Below the pieces are notes generated by a model. The model was not told the DNA's origin and searched no databases. It saw nothing but the letters and a program-made list of their open reading frames with translations. The position numbers were made by a program, and so were the translations under genes. Shown in pieces: positions 35,012 through 43,789 of a stretch of DNA of 64,000 bases (positions are counted from its first letter, which is position 1; each line of letters opens with the position of its first letter). Location: NCBI GenBank assembly GCA_963742865.1, contig CAVUNW010000034.1, positions 1 through 64,000 of the forward strand, in the 5' to 3' direction. Origin of the DNA: Bog-532 sp963742865 (GTDB lineage Bacteria > Actinomycetota > Actinomycetes > Streptosporangiales > Streptosporangiaceae).

Positions 35012-35174
35012 CGAACGTCGGCTGCTGACCGAATAGCCCGGTGGCCACCGTCACCCACAGCGGCTCGCCGGTGCGGTCATCGACATAGACCTGGCCGATC
35101 TTCCCGACCTTGTTGCCTTCCAGATCTACCGCGGTGCGGCCGGCGTACTGCTGTGCGTCGCTGGGCGTCGTCAT
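34884..35174 (-). pseudogene. PRC-barrel domain protein, truncated
   Basis: Begins MTTPSDAQQYAGRTAVD at 35174, with GGAGGAT ahead of the start. A clear PRC-barrel half follows (GNKVGKIGQVYVDDRTGEPLW, split as NKVGKIGQVYVDD and RTGEPLWVTVATGLFG). After about 55 codons conservation stops and an unrelated arginine-rich tail is read to 34884. The complete family is usually 110-130 aa with a conserved second half, which is missing. It appears fused to the fragment at 34706-35011. Confidence 0.55.
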
Positions 35175-35289
35175 GCTGATCCTCCACTCAGTAGCGTCAG
35201 GACTTCCGCTACTGAAACGGCGGTGAACCGCTGGCGTTACGCACCAATGGGCGTATTTCCCGGCTTCGCCGCAGGCCCGCCCCGCCCGC

Positions 35290-36450
35290 TCAGACGAACG
35301 CGGCCTTGCCGGTGACGGCCCGCCCCACGATGAGCTGGTTGATCTCCCGCGTGCCCTCGTAGGAGTAGATCGCCTCCGCGTCGGCGAAGTAACGGGCCAC
35401 GCTGCTGCCAAGCAGGATGCCGTTGCCGCCGAACACCTCGCGGGCCAGGGCCACGGTCTCGCGCATCCGGCCGGTCGTCACCGCCTTCGCCAGCGCGGAA
35501 TGCTCGTCCCGGTCCGCGCCGTCGGCCTGGAGCTGGGCCAGCCGCACGACCAGCGCCAGCGCGGAGGTGACGTTGCCGAGCATGGTGGCCAGGTGGTCCT
35601 GGACCAGCTGGAATTCGGCGATCGGCCGGCCGAACTGCTCGCGCTCACCTGCATAATCGAGCGCGAGGTCATAGGCGGCCATCATGCAGCCCACCGCGCC
35701 CCAGGCCACGCCGCCGCGGGTGAGCCGCAGCACCTCGTTGGTGTCGCGGAACGAGTTCGCGTTCTGCAGCCGGTTGTCCTCGCTGACCGCGCAGTCGGTC
35801 AGCGTGATGTCGGCGTTCTGCACCGTGCGCAGCGCGATCTTGCCCTCGATCTTGGTCGTGGTGAATCCCGGCGTGCCCTTTTCCACCACGAACCCTTTGA
35901 CGTCGCCGTCGGCCTCGTCCCGCGCCCAGATGATGACCAGGTCGGCGAAGGTGCCGTTGCCGATCCACTTCTTGGCGCCGTTCAGTACCCAGCGATCACC
36001 GTCCCGCCGGGCGGTCGTCTCCAGGCCGCCCGCCACGTCCGAGCCGCCGTGCGGTTCGGTCAGCCCGAAGGCGCCGATCTGCTCCAGCCGGGCCATCGGC
36101 GGCAGCCAGCGCTGCTTCTGCTCCGCCGAGCCGCAGCGGTCGATGCTGCCCATGGCCAGTCCGGTATGCACGCCGTAGAAGCTGTTGATGGACGGGTCCG
36201 CCCGCGCGATCTCCAGCGACAGGAAACCGGCCAGCATCCGGGTGCCGCGGTGCGCGGCCAGGCCGTCGTACATCAGCCCCGCGATGTCGAGCTTGCGGAA
36301 GCCGTCGATCAGCTGGAAGGGGAACTCGGCCCGCGCCCAGTACTCGTTGGCGATCGGGTCGACCTCGGACCGCAGGAACTCGCGGACGCGGGCCAGGATC
36401 TCCTGCTCCGCCGGGGACAGCAGTTCCCCGAAACTAAAAAAATCACTCAT
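35290..36450 (-). CDS. Acyl-CoA dehydrogenase (glutaryl-CoA dehydrogenase-like)
   Basis: A 386-aa flavoenzyme for alpha,beta-oxidation of an acyl-CoA. Family features are FGLTEPHGGSDVAG (substrate/FAD loop), NGAKKWIGNGTFADLVIIWAR (split: NGAKKWIGNG, FADLVIIWAR) and AREVFGGNGILL. The catalytic base Glu365 lies in YEGTREINQLIVGRA. The YEGT placement and overall sequence resemble the glutaryl-CoA dehydrogenase branch, which may also decarboxylate, but the arginine needed for that cannot be judged here. It stands alone, with a 115-bp gap to the PRC-barrel gene. Confidence 0.92.
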   Translation of the reverse strand: MSDFFSFGELLSPAEQEILARVREFLRSEVDPIANEYWARAEFPFQLIDGFRKLDIAGLMYDGLAAHRGTRMLAGFLSLEIARADPSINSFYGVHTGLAMGSIDRCGSAEQKQRWLPPMARLEQIGAFGLTEPHGGSDVAGGLETTARRDGDRWVLNGAKKWIGNGTFADLVIIWARDEADGDVKGFVVEKGTPGFTTTKIEGKIALRTVQNADITLTDCAVSEDNRLQNANSFRDTNEVLRLTRGGVAWGAVGCMMAAYDLALDYAGEREQFGRPIAEFQLVQDHLATMLGNVTSALALVVRLAQLQADGADRDEHSALAKAVTTGRMRETVALAREVFGGNGILLGSSVARYFADAEAIYSYEGTREINQLIVGRAVTGKAAFV

Positions 36451-36599
36451 CCCGCATCGCTACCCCGCCCGGGCCGCGATAACGCCCAGACCTGGGAAAA
36501 CGATTGCGCATTCGGCCTCTCCGGCACCGCGTCCGATGCCCTTAGCTGCGGGTATTGCGCGATAACCGCTGTTTAGCCGCGCTGTGAGCGGCAACAACA

Positions 36600-36619
36600 A
36601 CTGCTCGGAAAGGAGCAGT
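36600..36619 (+). promoter_or_regulatory. Hairpin enclosing the ribosome-binding site of the arabinofuranosidase operon
   Basis: ACTGCTC (36600-36606) and GAGCAGT (36613-36619) are perfect 7-bp complements around a GGAAAG loop. The Shine-Dalgarno sequence GGAAAGGAG (36607-36615) lies in the loop and right arm, 8 nt before the GTG start. The structure could be a regulator palindrome in DNA or an RNA hairpin that modulates initiation. Confidence 0.5.
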
Positions 36620-36623
36620 CTCC

Positions 36624-38090
36624 GTGGCTCACATTGACGTGCGCACCGACCGGCCCATCGGGACGGTAGACCGGCGGATCTTCGGCAGCTTCGCCGAGCA
36701 CCTGGGCCGCTGCATCTACGGCGGCCTCTTCGATGAGGGGTCTGACCTCTCGGACTCACGCGGATTCCGAACGGACGTACTGGGAGCCGTCCGTGACCTC
36801 GGTGTCACGAACGTGCGCTGGCCGGGCGGGAACTTCGTCTCCGGGTACCACTGGGCCGACGGCATCGGCCCCGATCGCCCGCGGCGCCCGGAGCTGGCCT
36901 GGGGTGCGGAGGAATCCAACCGTTTCGGCACCGACGAGTTCATGGCCTGGGCGCAGACCGCGGGCGTGGACCCCGTGATCTGCCTCAACATGGGCACGGG
37001 CACGCTGGACGAGGCCATGGCCTGGGTCGAGTACTGCAACGGCACCGGCGACACCTACTGGGCCAATCGCCGCCGGGCCAACGGCCACCCCGAGCCCTAC
37101 CGCGTCCGCTACTGGGGCCTCGGCAACGAGATGTACGGCGACTGGCAGCTCGGCCAGCGGACCGCGGCGGACTACGTGGCCACCGCGCGCCAGTGGGCCA
37201 AGGCGCTGAAACTGCTCGACCCCGGCATCTGCCTGGTCAGCTGCGGCCAGACCGGCGTCGACGACTGGGACCAGGTGGTCATCGACGGGCTCGCGCCGTA
37301 CGTCGGCTTCCACAGCATCCACCTCTACACCGGCTCGGCCGACTACTGGTCCAACGTGCTGGCGCCGCATTTCACCGAGCGGGCCCTCGCCGTGACCGGC
37401 GCCCTCATCGACCGTGCGCGTTACCAGCAGCGGATCGAGCACGAAATCGGCGTCGCCTACGACGAGTGGAACGTCTGGTACCGCACCAGCGACGGGCAGC
37501 TGGCCGAGGTCTACAACCTGGCCGACGCGCTCGCCGTCGGGACCTACCTGAACGTCTTCCTGCGCCAGTCGAAGGTCGTGCGGATGGCCAACCTGGCCCA
37601 GCTGGTCAACGTCATCGCCCCGATCGTCACCGGCCCGGACGGGATGTTCCGGCAGCCCATCTACCATCCGTTCGCGCTGATGGCCAGCGCCAGCCACGAG
37701 GTGGCCCTGGACACCTTCACCGACTCCGGCACGCACGCGCACGCCGACCTGCCCGGGGAGCGCTGGGCGCACCGGGTGGCTGACCTGGGGCCGTTCCAGC
37801 TGCTGGACGTGGCCGCCACCCGCGACCCCGCGGCGCGGCGGCTGACGATCTCGGTGGTCAACCGGGACCCGGAACGCGAGCTCGCCACGCGCATCCGCCT
37901 GCAGGGTGCCGAGGCCGCCGGGACGATGACCGTGCACGAGGTCAACGGGGACAAGCCCGATGCGGAGAACAGCTTCGAGCACCCCGACAACGTTGCCGTC
38001 CGCCGCACCCAGCGGGAGGTACGTGGCGGTGACATCGATATCACGTTCGCTCCGCACTCCTTCACGCTCCTGGAGGTGACGCTCGCATGA
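36624..38090 (+). CDS. GH51 alpha-L-arabinofuranosidase
   Basis: Hydrolyses terminal alpha-L-arabinofuranosyl residues. 488 aa, intracellular (no signal peptide), as typical of family GH51. The acid/base Glu169 is in GLGNEMYG and the nucleophile Glu281 in YDEWNVW. RWPGGNF at 65-71 and the C-terminal beta-sandwich complete the fold. GTG start at 36624 with a strong ribosome site. First gene of an operon with a binding protein (4-bp ATGA overlap) and two permeases, so imported arabino-oligosaccharides are probably trimmed in the cytoplasm. Confidence 0.95.
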   Translation: MAHIDVRTDRPIGTVDRRIFGSFAEHLGRCIYGGLFDEGSDLSDSRGFRTDVLGAVRDLGVTNVRWPGGNFVSGYHWADGIGPDRPRRPELAWGAEESNRFGTDEFMAWAQTAGVDPVICLNMGTGTLDEAMAWVEYCNGTGDTYWANRRRANGHPEPYRVRYWGLGNEMYGDWQLGQRTAADYVATARQWAKALKLLDPGICLVSCGQTGVDDWDQVVIDGLAPYVGFHSIHLYTGSADYWSNVLAPHFTERALAVTGALIDRARYQQRIEHEIGVAYDEWNVWYRTSDGQLAEVYNLADALAVGTYLNVFLRQSKVVRMANLAQLVNVIAPIVTGPDGMFRQPIYHPFALMASASHEVALDTFTDSGTHAHADLPGERWAHRVADLGPFQLLDVAATRDPAARRLTISVVNRDPERELATRIRLQGAEAAGTMTVHEVNGDKPDAENSFEHPDNVAVRRTQREVRGGDIDITFAPHSFTLLEVTLA

Positions 38091-39457
38091 GCGCCCCCGT
38101 GACGCCGCCCCCTCGGCCAGGCTCCTGGAGCGGTGCGTTCGGCCGAAGGAAGTTCCTCGCGGGCGCGGGCGCCCTCGGCGTAGGACTGGCCACGGCCGGC
38201 TGCGCCGGCACCTACGACGTCGCCTCCGGGATCACCGGCAGCAGTGGCGGGGACAACCGGTCCACGCTGGTGTACTGGAACCTGCTTAGCGGCGGCGACG
38301 GCACCCACATGGAGGCCATGGAGGCCGCCTACACCAAGGCGCACCCCGACGTCGACCTGCAGTCGACGATCCTGCAGTGGGGTGCCCCGTACTACACCAA
38401 GCTGTCGCTGGCCATCCGCTCCGGCAGCCCCCCGGACGTGGCCATCATGCACCTGAGCCGCATCCACCAGTACGGGCCGCCGGGTCTGCTCACTCCGATC
38501 AGCCTGGACCTGCTGGCCGAGCACGGGATGGAACCCAAGGACTTCACCCCGCTGGCCTTCAGCAAGGCGCACTATAACGGCCAGCTGCTGTGCATCCCGC
38601 TGGACACCCACCCGTTCGTCCAGTACTACAACACGAAGATCTGCAAGAAGGCGGGCCTGCTGGACAGCTCCGGCCAGCTCCCGGCGATCAAGAGCGCGTC
38701 CGCCATGCTGGACGCGCTCCGGAAGCTGAAGAAGATCGGCGCCGCCCCGGTGGTCTGCGACCAGATCAACGACCCGGCCACCCCGTGGCGGCTGTTCTAC
38801 ACCTTGTACAGCCAGGCCGGTGGCCAGGTGCTGGCCAACAACGGCAAGGACATCGTGCTGGACGAGGCCCTGGCCACGAAGGTGCTGACTTTCATCCACC
38901 AACTGGCCACCGAGGGCCTGATGAACGCGGACGTGGACGCGCCCGGCGGCACCGCGGTCTTTCAGGCGGGCGACGCCGGCCTGTACTGGGAGGGTGAGTG
39001 GAACGTGACCGTCTTCCAGGCGGTCAACATGGCGTTCAGCATGCAGCCGTTCCCGGCCCTGTTCGGGCCCGCGGCCGCCCAGGCCGACTCGCACACGTTC
39101 ATCCTGCCCAAGCGCCAGTCCGCGGACCCGGAGAAGGTGTCGATGGTGCTGACCATGATCAGGACGCTGCTCGGGCAGAGCCTGACCTGGGCCGAGGGCG
39201 GTCACATCCCGGCCTGGCTGCCGGTCCGTGACTCGGCGGCCTACAAGAAGCTCAAGCCGCAGTCCAACTACGAGTCGGCGGCCAACTACGCGGTCTACGA
39301 CCCGCCCGCCTGGTACAGCGGCTCCGGCTCGGACATGGAGAACTATCTGGGTGAGCCGCTCGGCACGCTGATGCTGGGCGGCATGTCGCCGCAGGCCACC
39401 TACGACCAGATGCGGGGATCGCTGGACACTCTGTCGAAGGAGTCGGTGCCGGTATGA
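38087..39457 (+). CDS. Sugar ABC transporter substrate-binding lipoprotein
   Basis: A 456-aa family-1 extracellular solute-binding protein. The N-terminus combines a twin-arginine motif (GRRKFLAGAG, R20-R21) with a lipobox (ATAGC, Cys39), so Tat export and lipid anchoring are predicted. The mature part shows LVYWNLLSGGDG, NGQLLCIPLDTHPFVQYYNT and FQAGDAGLYWEGEW. Ligand inferred as an arabinose-containing oligosaccharide from the GH51 neighbour. ATGA overlaps on both sides. Confidence 0.92.
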   Translation: MSAPVTPPPRPGSWSGAFGRRKFLAGAGALGVGLATAGCAGTYDVASGITGSSGGDNRSTLVYWNLLSGGDGTHMEAMEAAYTKAHPDVDLQSTILQWGAPYYTKLSLAIRSGSPPDVAIMHLSRIHQYGPPGLLTPISLDLLAEHGMEPKDFTPLAFSKAHYNGQLLCIPLDTHPFVQYYNTKICKKAGLLDSSGQLPAIKSASAMLDALRKLKKIGAAPVVCDQINDPATPWRLFYTLYSQAGGQVLANNGKDIVLDEALATKVLTFIHQLATEGLMNADVDAPGGTAVFQAGDAGLYWEGEWNVTVFQAVNMAFSMQPFPALFGPAAAQADSHTFILPKRQSADPEKVSMVLTMIRTLLGQSLTWAEGGHIPAWLPVRDSAAYKKLKPQSNYESAANYAVYDPPAWYSGSGSDMENYLGEPLGTLMLGGMSPQATYDQMRGSLDTLSKESVPV

Positions 39458-40395
39458 GCACATCTACCGCCCCCGCAGCCACGCTGCCGCGGGCCGCGAC
39501 CGCCGACCGGGCCCCGGCCAGGCGTCCCCGCCGGAACTGGGGAAACTTCGGGCTGCTTGCCCCGTTCCTGATCTTCTACGTGCTGTTCCTGGTCGGCCCG
39601 CTGGTCTACGACGTGGTCCTGAGCTTCTTCAACACCAGCCTGGTCAAGGGCGGCCTGGGCGGCTTCGCCGGGCTGGCCAACTACCGGGAGCTGTTCGCCG
39701 ACCAGCAGTTCTGGTCGGCGATGTGGCACACGATCCTGTTCACGCTGGTCAGCACGCCGCCGCTGGTGATCCTGCCGTTGTTCTTCGCGATCGTGGTGAA
39801 CCGGATCAAGCGCGGGCAGTGGTTCTTCCGGCTGGCGTTCTTCTTGCCTTACATCCTGCCGTCGGCGGTCATAGCGCTGGTCTGGCTGTTCCTGTACGAG
39901 CCGGGCTACGGGCTCATCGACGCGTTCTTCAACCTGATCGGGGTGGGCGCGCCTGGCTGGCTGTCCGACCCGAACATGTCGATCTACTCGATCGTCATCG
40001 TCACCGTGTGGTGGACGATCGGCTTCAACTTCGTCCTTTACCTGGCCGGTCTTCAGGACATCTCCCGCGACCTGTACGAGGCCGCGGCCCTGGACGGCGC
40101 CAGCCGGTGGAAGCAGACCTGGCGGCTGACCATCCCCATGCTGGGCCGGACCACCACGCTGGTCACCGTGCTGCAGGTCATCGCGTCGCTGAAGATCTTC
40201 GACCAGGTGTACCTGATCCTCGCGGGCGGCCCGAACTACTCCAGCCGCCCGGCCATTGAGTGGATCTACGACACCGCGTTCACCAGCCAGCGGGTCGGTT
40301 ACGCGTCCGCGGCCTCGTTCATCCTGTTCATCGTCATCCTGATCGTGTCGTTCGTCTGGCTGGCCCTGGTCCGCCGCCAGGAGAGGGGAGTCTGA
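39454..40395 (+). CDS. Sugar ABC transporter permease (MalF/UgpA-like)
   Basis: A 313-aa protein with six predicted membrane helices and the cytoplasmic EAA loop (YEAAALDGASRWKQTWRLTI, read at about 210-230) that contacts the ATPase. The N-terminal tail is basic and proline-rich. Overlaps the binding-protein stop (ATGA), and the partner permease follows after 2 bp. No ATPase gene is present; actinobacterial systems of this kind use a shared MsiK-type ATPase encoded elsewhere. Confidence 0.93.
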   Translation: MSTSTAPAATLPRAATADRAPARRPRRNWGNFGLLAPFLIFYVLFLVGPLVYDVVLSFFNTSLVKGGLGGFAGLANYRELFADQQFWSAMWHTILFTLVSTPPLVILPLFFAIVVNRIKRGQWFFRLAFFLPYILPSAVIALVWLFLYEPGYGLIDAFFNLIGVGAPGWLSDPNMSIYSIVIVTVWWTIGFNFVLYLAGLQDISRDLYEAAALDGASRWKQTWRLTIPMLGRTTTLVTVLQVIASLKIFDQVYLILAGGPNYSSRPAIEWIYDTAFTSQRVGYASAASFILFIVILIVSFVWLALVRRQERGV

Positions 40396-40397
40396 CC

Positions 40398-41288
40398 ATG
40401 GCTGTCTCAGCTCCTTGGCAGCAGACCGCCGGGCGCGGCGGGACCCAGCCGGTCCGGGCCCGCCGGGACCGGCGCTCGAGCCTGTTCAGCCGGGCCGTGA
40501 CCGGCGTGGTCATCGCGCTGGCCCTGCTCTGGCTGGTCCCGGTCGCGTGGGCCCTGGACACCTCGGTGAAGAGCGAGAACGACACGATCATCGTCCCCGC
40601 CACCTGGAACATCCCGCACTTCACGTTCTCGGCCTACAGCGCCGTGTTCAGCGCCAGCGACCTCGGCCGCTGGTACCTCAACTCGGCCATCGTGGCCATC
40701 GTGGTCACCCTGCTGACCGTGGTCACCGCGAGCATGGCGGGCTACGCCCTGTCCCGGCGCCGGTTCCGCGGCGACGCGTTCTTCTACGCCGCGATCCTGG
40801 CCGGCATCATGATCCCGCCGCAGGCGCTGATCGTGCCGCTGTTCCGCGAATTCCAGGTCGCGCACCTGATCAACACCTACTGGGCGCTGATCCTGCCGCA
40901 GGTCCCCGCGCCCATCGCGGTGTTCATCTTCAAGAAGTTCTTCGACGGTTTGCCGATCTCGCTGGAGCAGGCGGCCGAGGTGGACGGGGCCAACTGGTGG
41001 ACCACCTACCGCCGGATCGCGCTGCCGCTGGCCCGCCCGGCCATCGCGGCGGTGTCGATCTTCACGTTCGTCTGGACCTGGAACAACTTCCTGTGGCCGT
41101 TCCTGGCCGCGACCAGCCAGACCATGATGACGATCCCGGCTGGTATTGGCACGGTCGTCAGCGGCGTCGGGATCATCAACGCCCTGCAGATGGCCTCGGC
41201 CGTGCTCGGCGCGCTCCCGCTGGTCTTCGTGTTCCTGCTCGCGCAGCGCCAGATCGTCGAAGGCGTCGCCGGCACCGGCCTGAAGTAA
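40398..41288 (+). CDS. Sugar ABC transporter permease (MalG/UgpE-like)
   Basis: A 296-aa protein starting at ATG 40398 behind GAGAGGGGAG. Six predicted helices and the EAA loop (LEQAAEVDGANWWTTYRRI) are present. Conserved segments include MAGYALSRRRFRGD and TWNNFLWPFL. It completes the permease pair of the arabinoside importer. The last gene of the operon, facing a convergent hypothetical gene 21 bp away. Confidence 0.93.
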   Translation: MAVSAPWQQTAGRGGTQPVRARRDRRSSLFSRAVTGVVIALALLWLVPVAWALDTSVKSENDTIIVPATWNIPHFTFSAYSAVFSASDLGRWYLNSAIVAIVVTLLTVVTASMAGYALSRRRFRGDAFFYAAILAGIMIPPQALIVPLFREFQVAHLINTYWALILPQVPAPIAVFIFKKFFDGLPISLEQAAEVDGANWWTTYRRIALPLARPAIAAVSIFTFVWTWNNFLWPFLAATSQTMMTIPAGIGTVVSGVGIINALQMASAVLGALPLVFVFLLAQRQIVEGVAGTGLK

Positions 41289-41308
41289 CCCCGCCCTGAG
41301 GTGGCCCG

Positions 41309-41914
41309 CTAGGCTTCGTCGGCCCAGCGGGCCGTGCGGAGGCTGCGCAGGGTGAGCAGGCCCGCGGTGAAGTCGGTGAGTGCGTCCTCGGTCGTCGCCG
41401 ATACCAGCCAATCGCACTGGTCGGTGTCCGACCACAGTAGGACGCGGAGCTGCTGATCCTCGAACCGGTACTGCCGCATACCCGGCCAGCCGTGGGTCGT
41501 GACCGACGGCGCGCAGCACCCCCGCAGGTAGCCGAGTGATTCCTCGTCCAGCGCCGAGGCCTGGGCCGAGACGCAGAAGGCGGCGTTGACGCATTCGTAG
41601 TCCCATCGCCGGGCGGCGATGAAGTCCTCGACCGACCCGGTGTAGGTCACGGTGGTGCGCTCACTGCCCACGAGCACCTGGCCGCCGTTTGGGCCGCCGT
41701 CCAGCGGAACTCCCCACGAGCAGGCGCCCTGGTTCTCATCCGCCAGCACCAGGACCGGCTCCGGCCAGCCGGGAAACCTCCGGCGGTCCTGGCCCAGTCT
41801 GTCGATGACGATCTGATCCGGATAGATCGGGCGGTCTCCGTACGCCCTCGCGATCTCCCGGGCGACGTCCGCCGTCAGCAGTTTCTCTACTGCTGCAGGC
41901 ACGGTGGCAATCAC
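41309..41914 (-). CDS. SMI1/KNR4 (SUKH)-like hypothetical protein
   Basis: A 201-aa soluble protein. GTG 41914 is taken as start (an upstream extension in this frame would overlap the HNH gene). The pattern PVLVLADENQGACSWGVPLDG, read as VLVLADENQG and ACSWGVPLDG, followed by SVEDFIAARRWDYECVN, resembles the SUKH fold used in immunity and other adaptor proteins. A single copy with no toxin gene beside it. Function unknown. Confidence 0.55.
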   Translation of the reverse strand: MIATVPAAVEKLLTADVAREIARAYGDRPIYPDQIVIDRLGQDRRRFPGWPEPVLVLADENQGACSWGVPLDGGPNGGQVLVGSERTTVTYTGSVEDFIAARRWDYECVNAAFCVSAQASALDEESLGYLRGCCAPSVTTHGWPGMRQYRFEDQQLRVLLWSDTDQCDWLVSATTEDALTDFTAGLLTLRSLRTARWADEA

Positions 41915-41993
41915 GGCCCAAGTCTGACCTACCACCCGCCCGGCCAGGAGCGATGCGTAGCCGAAGCTGCCCGATCGTAACCAACGCGTGGGG

Positions 41994-43611
41994 TCACGCC
42001 GTCTTTCCGGGTGGTCCGTGGGAGTGCAGGACGCGTCCGTCGGGGCTGGTGGCGGTGGTGGTCCCATCGGGGTGGCAGTCCAGTGTCCAGCCCCAGCGGT
42101 GAATCACGATCAGGTGGTGGAATTTGCACAGGAGCTTCAGGTTCCCCAGCGAGGTGGGGCCGCCTTGGGACCAGTGGATTAGGTGGTGGGCGTCGCACCG
42201 GGACGGTGGCTGGTCGCAGCCGGGGAACTGGCAGTGCCGGTCCCGGTGGATGACGGCTTTGCGGAGGTGGGGTGGGACGGTGCGGGTGCTGCGGCCGACA
42301 TCGAGGGGCTGGCTGAGGCTGGTGTAGGGCGCGCCCAGGGTGGTGGCGCGCAGGCAGGACGCCAGGCCGCCGGGCCCGGACAAAAGGCTGATGCTCATGG
42401 TCAGCAGGGTGTCGCGGAGCCGCTGGCGGGTGGCGGGGGAGATCTGGCCGGGCCGTTCCGGCCGGGCGGACAGGCGGCCGCGTCCGGTTCCGGCCGCCGG
42501 TGCCGTTGGCGGGCGGCCCGCCGGGGCCCGCGTCCGGCCGGTCGCCGCGATCCGCGTCCGGCTGGCCGTCGTTCTGCTGCGGTTCCTGGCCGTGGCCGCG
42601 GGCGTGCAGGAACAGGTCGGTGAGCTGGTCCAGGACGGTCCAGTCGGGCTGCCCGGACACGATCGGGGTGAGCACCGCGTCACAGGTGGCCGCCTCGGCG
42701 GCCGCCCCGGACAGGTACACCGATCCGGGATCGGTGGCGGCGGCGCGGGCCAGGCTCCAGCCCGCCTCCAGCCCGGCGGCGCCCGGCAGCCCGCGCAGCG
42801 CGGCCAGGTCGATGTGGATCTGGACCTGGGCCAGGGCGGGCTGCGGCCCGTCCGGGCCGGGGTCCAGGCCGGCGCTAATCAGTTGTTCGCACGCCTGCTG
42901 CAGCGCGTCGTGCCGCCGCTGCGCCGCGGTCCGGGTGTCTTCCGGGCCGCCCCGCTGGGACAGCGCGTCCAGGATCACCGGCACGCTGGCCGCGCACTCC
43001 GGGGTCAGATCCCCCTGCAGCCGCCCGGCCCCGCCGAGCGTGGTCTGCAGCCACACCGCCCGGTCCGCGAACCCGCCATCATCGGTGTCCGGGGTGGCCC
43101 GGGCCCGTTCGATCATCTCCGCCGCCAGCGCGTTGAGGTCATGCAGGTCCGCGCCGCCCCGCGCCGCCGCCAGCAGGATCCGGTCCGCATCGGCCCGCAG
43201 GTCCTCGGGGAGCTGCCCGGTCCAGTCGCAGATCTGCCGCGCCCACGACGCCGACAGCTGCCCCCCGGCCAGCGCGGCCGCGATGACCGGGTGGGCGGCC
43301 AGCCGCCGGGCCCACCCGAGGGCCCCGCCCGCCGCCCCCGGGGTGACCTTCGTGACCGCCCGCAGCCAGGACCCGGCACCGTAGTGCCCGTCCGCCTGGT
43401 ACCCGTCCCGGGACCTGAACGCGGCCAGGATCCGCGCCCGCGCCGCGGTGTGTTGCGCCTCGGCCCGCTCCAGCCCCACCAGCGCCTCCGCCTGCGCCGC
43501 GGTGCCCAGATCAGCCGCGTCACACCCAGCCAGGAACCCCAGCCCAGCCGACACCATCGCCAGCGCCTGCACCGTACTGGCCGGCGCGGCGGCTTGATTC
43601 AGGGTGCACAT
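41994..43611 (-). pseudogene. 13E12-type HNH endonuclease (DUF222), one frameshift
   Basis: ATG 43611 with a ten-base match to the anti-Shine-Dalgarno (GGAGGTGATC) 6 nt upstream. The DUF222 domain (ALVGLERAEAQHTAARARIL, GWARRLAAHPVIAAALAGG) is read in the first frame to about 42480. A one-base shift then gives RQRLRDTLLT and the HNH domain (HRDRHCQFPGCDQPPSRCDA, then HLIHWSQGG and LCKFHHLIVI) to 41994. These genes are multicopy in actinobacteria and resemble selfish repeats of mycobacterial 13E12 type. Likely about 540 aa when intact. Upstream gap shared with the amidohydrolase. Confidence 0.85.
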
Positions 43612-43789
43612 GGGCGGGATCACCTCCCCGGGGACACTCGACCTGTCGATCGATCACTAGTTCGAATACTAGCGAGAAGGTCTGACAAAACTGGGCCCCG
43701 GAACCTCTTGCCGAGGGACGAAGCTAAGAATTCTTCGATCCTGGCCCTCGCGTCCGCGTCCACGTCCGGCTTGCGGCGAGAATTGGCCG

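Noticed and set aside
37661..39463. A 600-codon minus-strand open frame under the arabinofuranosidase and binding-protein genes
   Set aside because: Antisense to conserved genes with intact catalytic motifs; composition and lack of domains indicate a shadow frame.
43657..43672. CTAGT-TCGAAT-ACTAG considered as an SOS box upstream of the HNH and amidohydrolase genes
   Set aside because: Arms are only 5 bp and it does not match the actinobacterial LexA consensus (TCGAAC-N4-GTTCGA).
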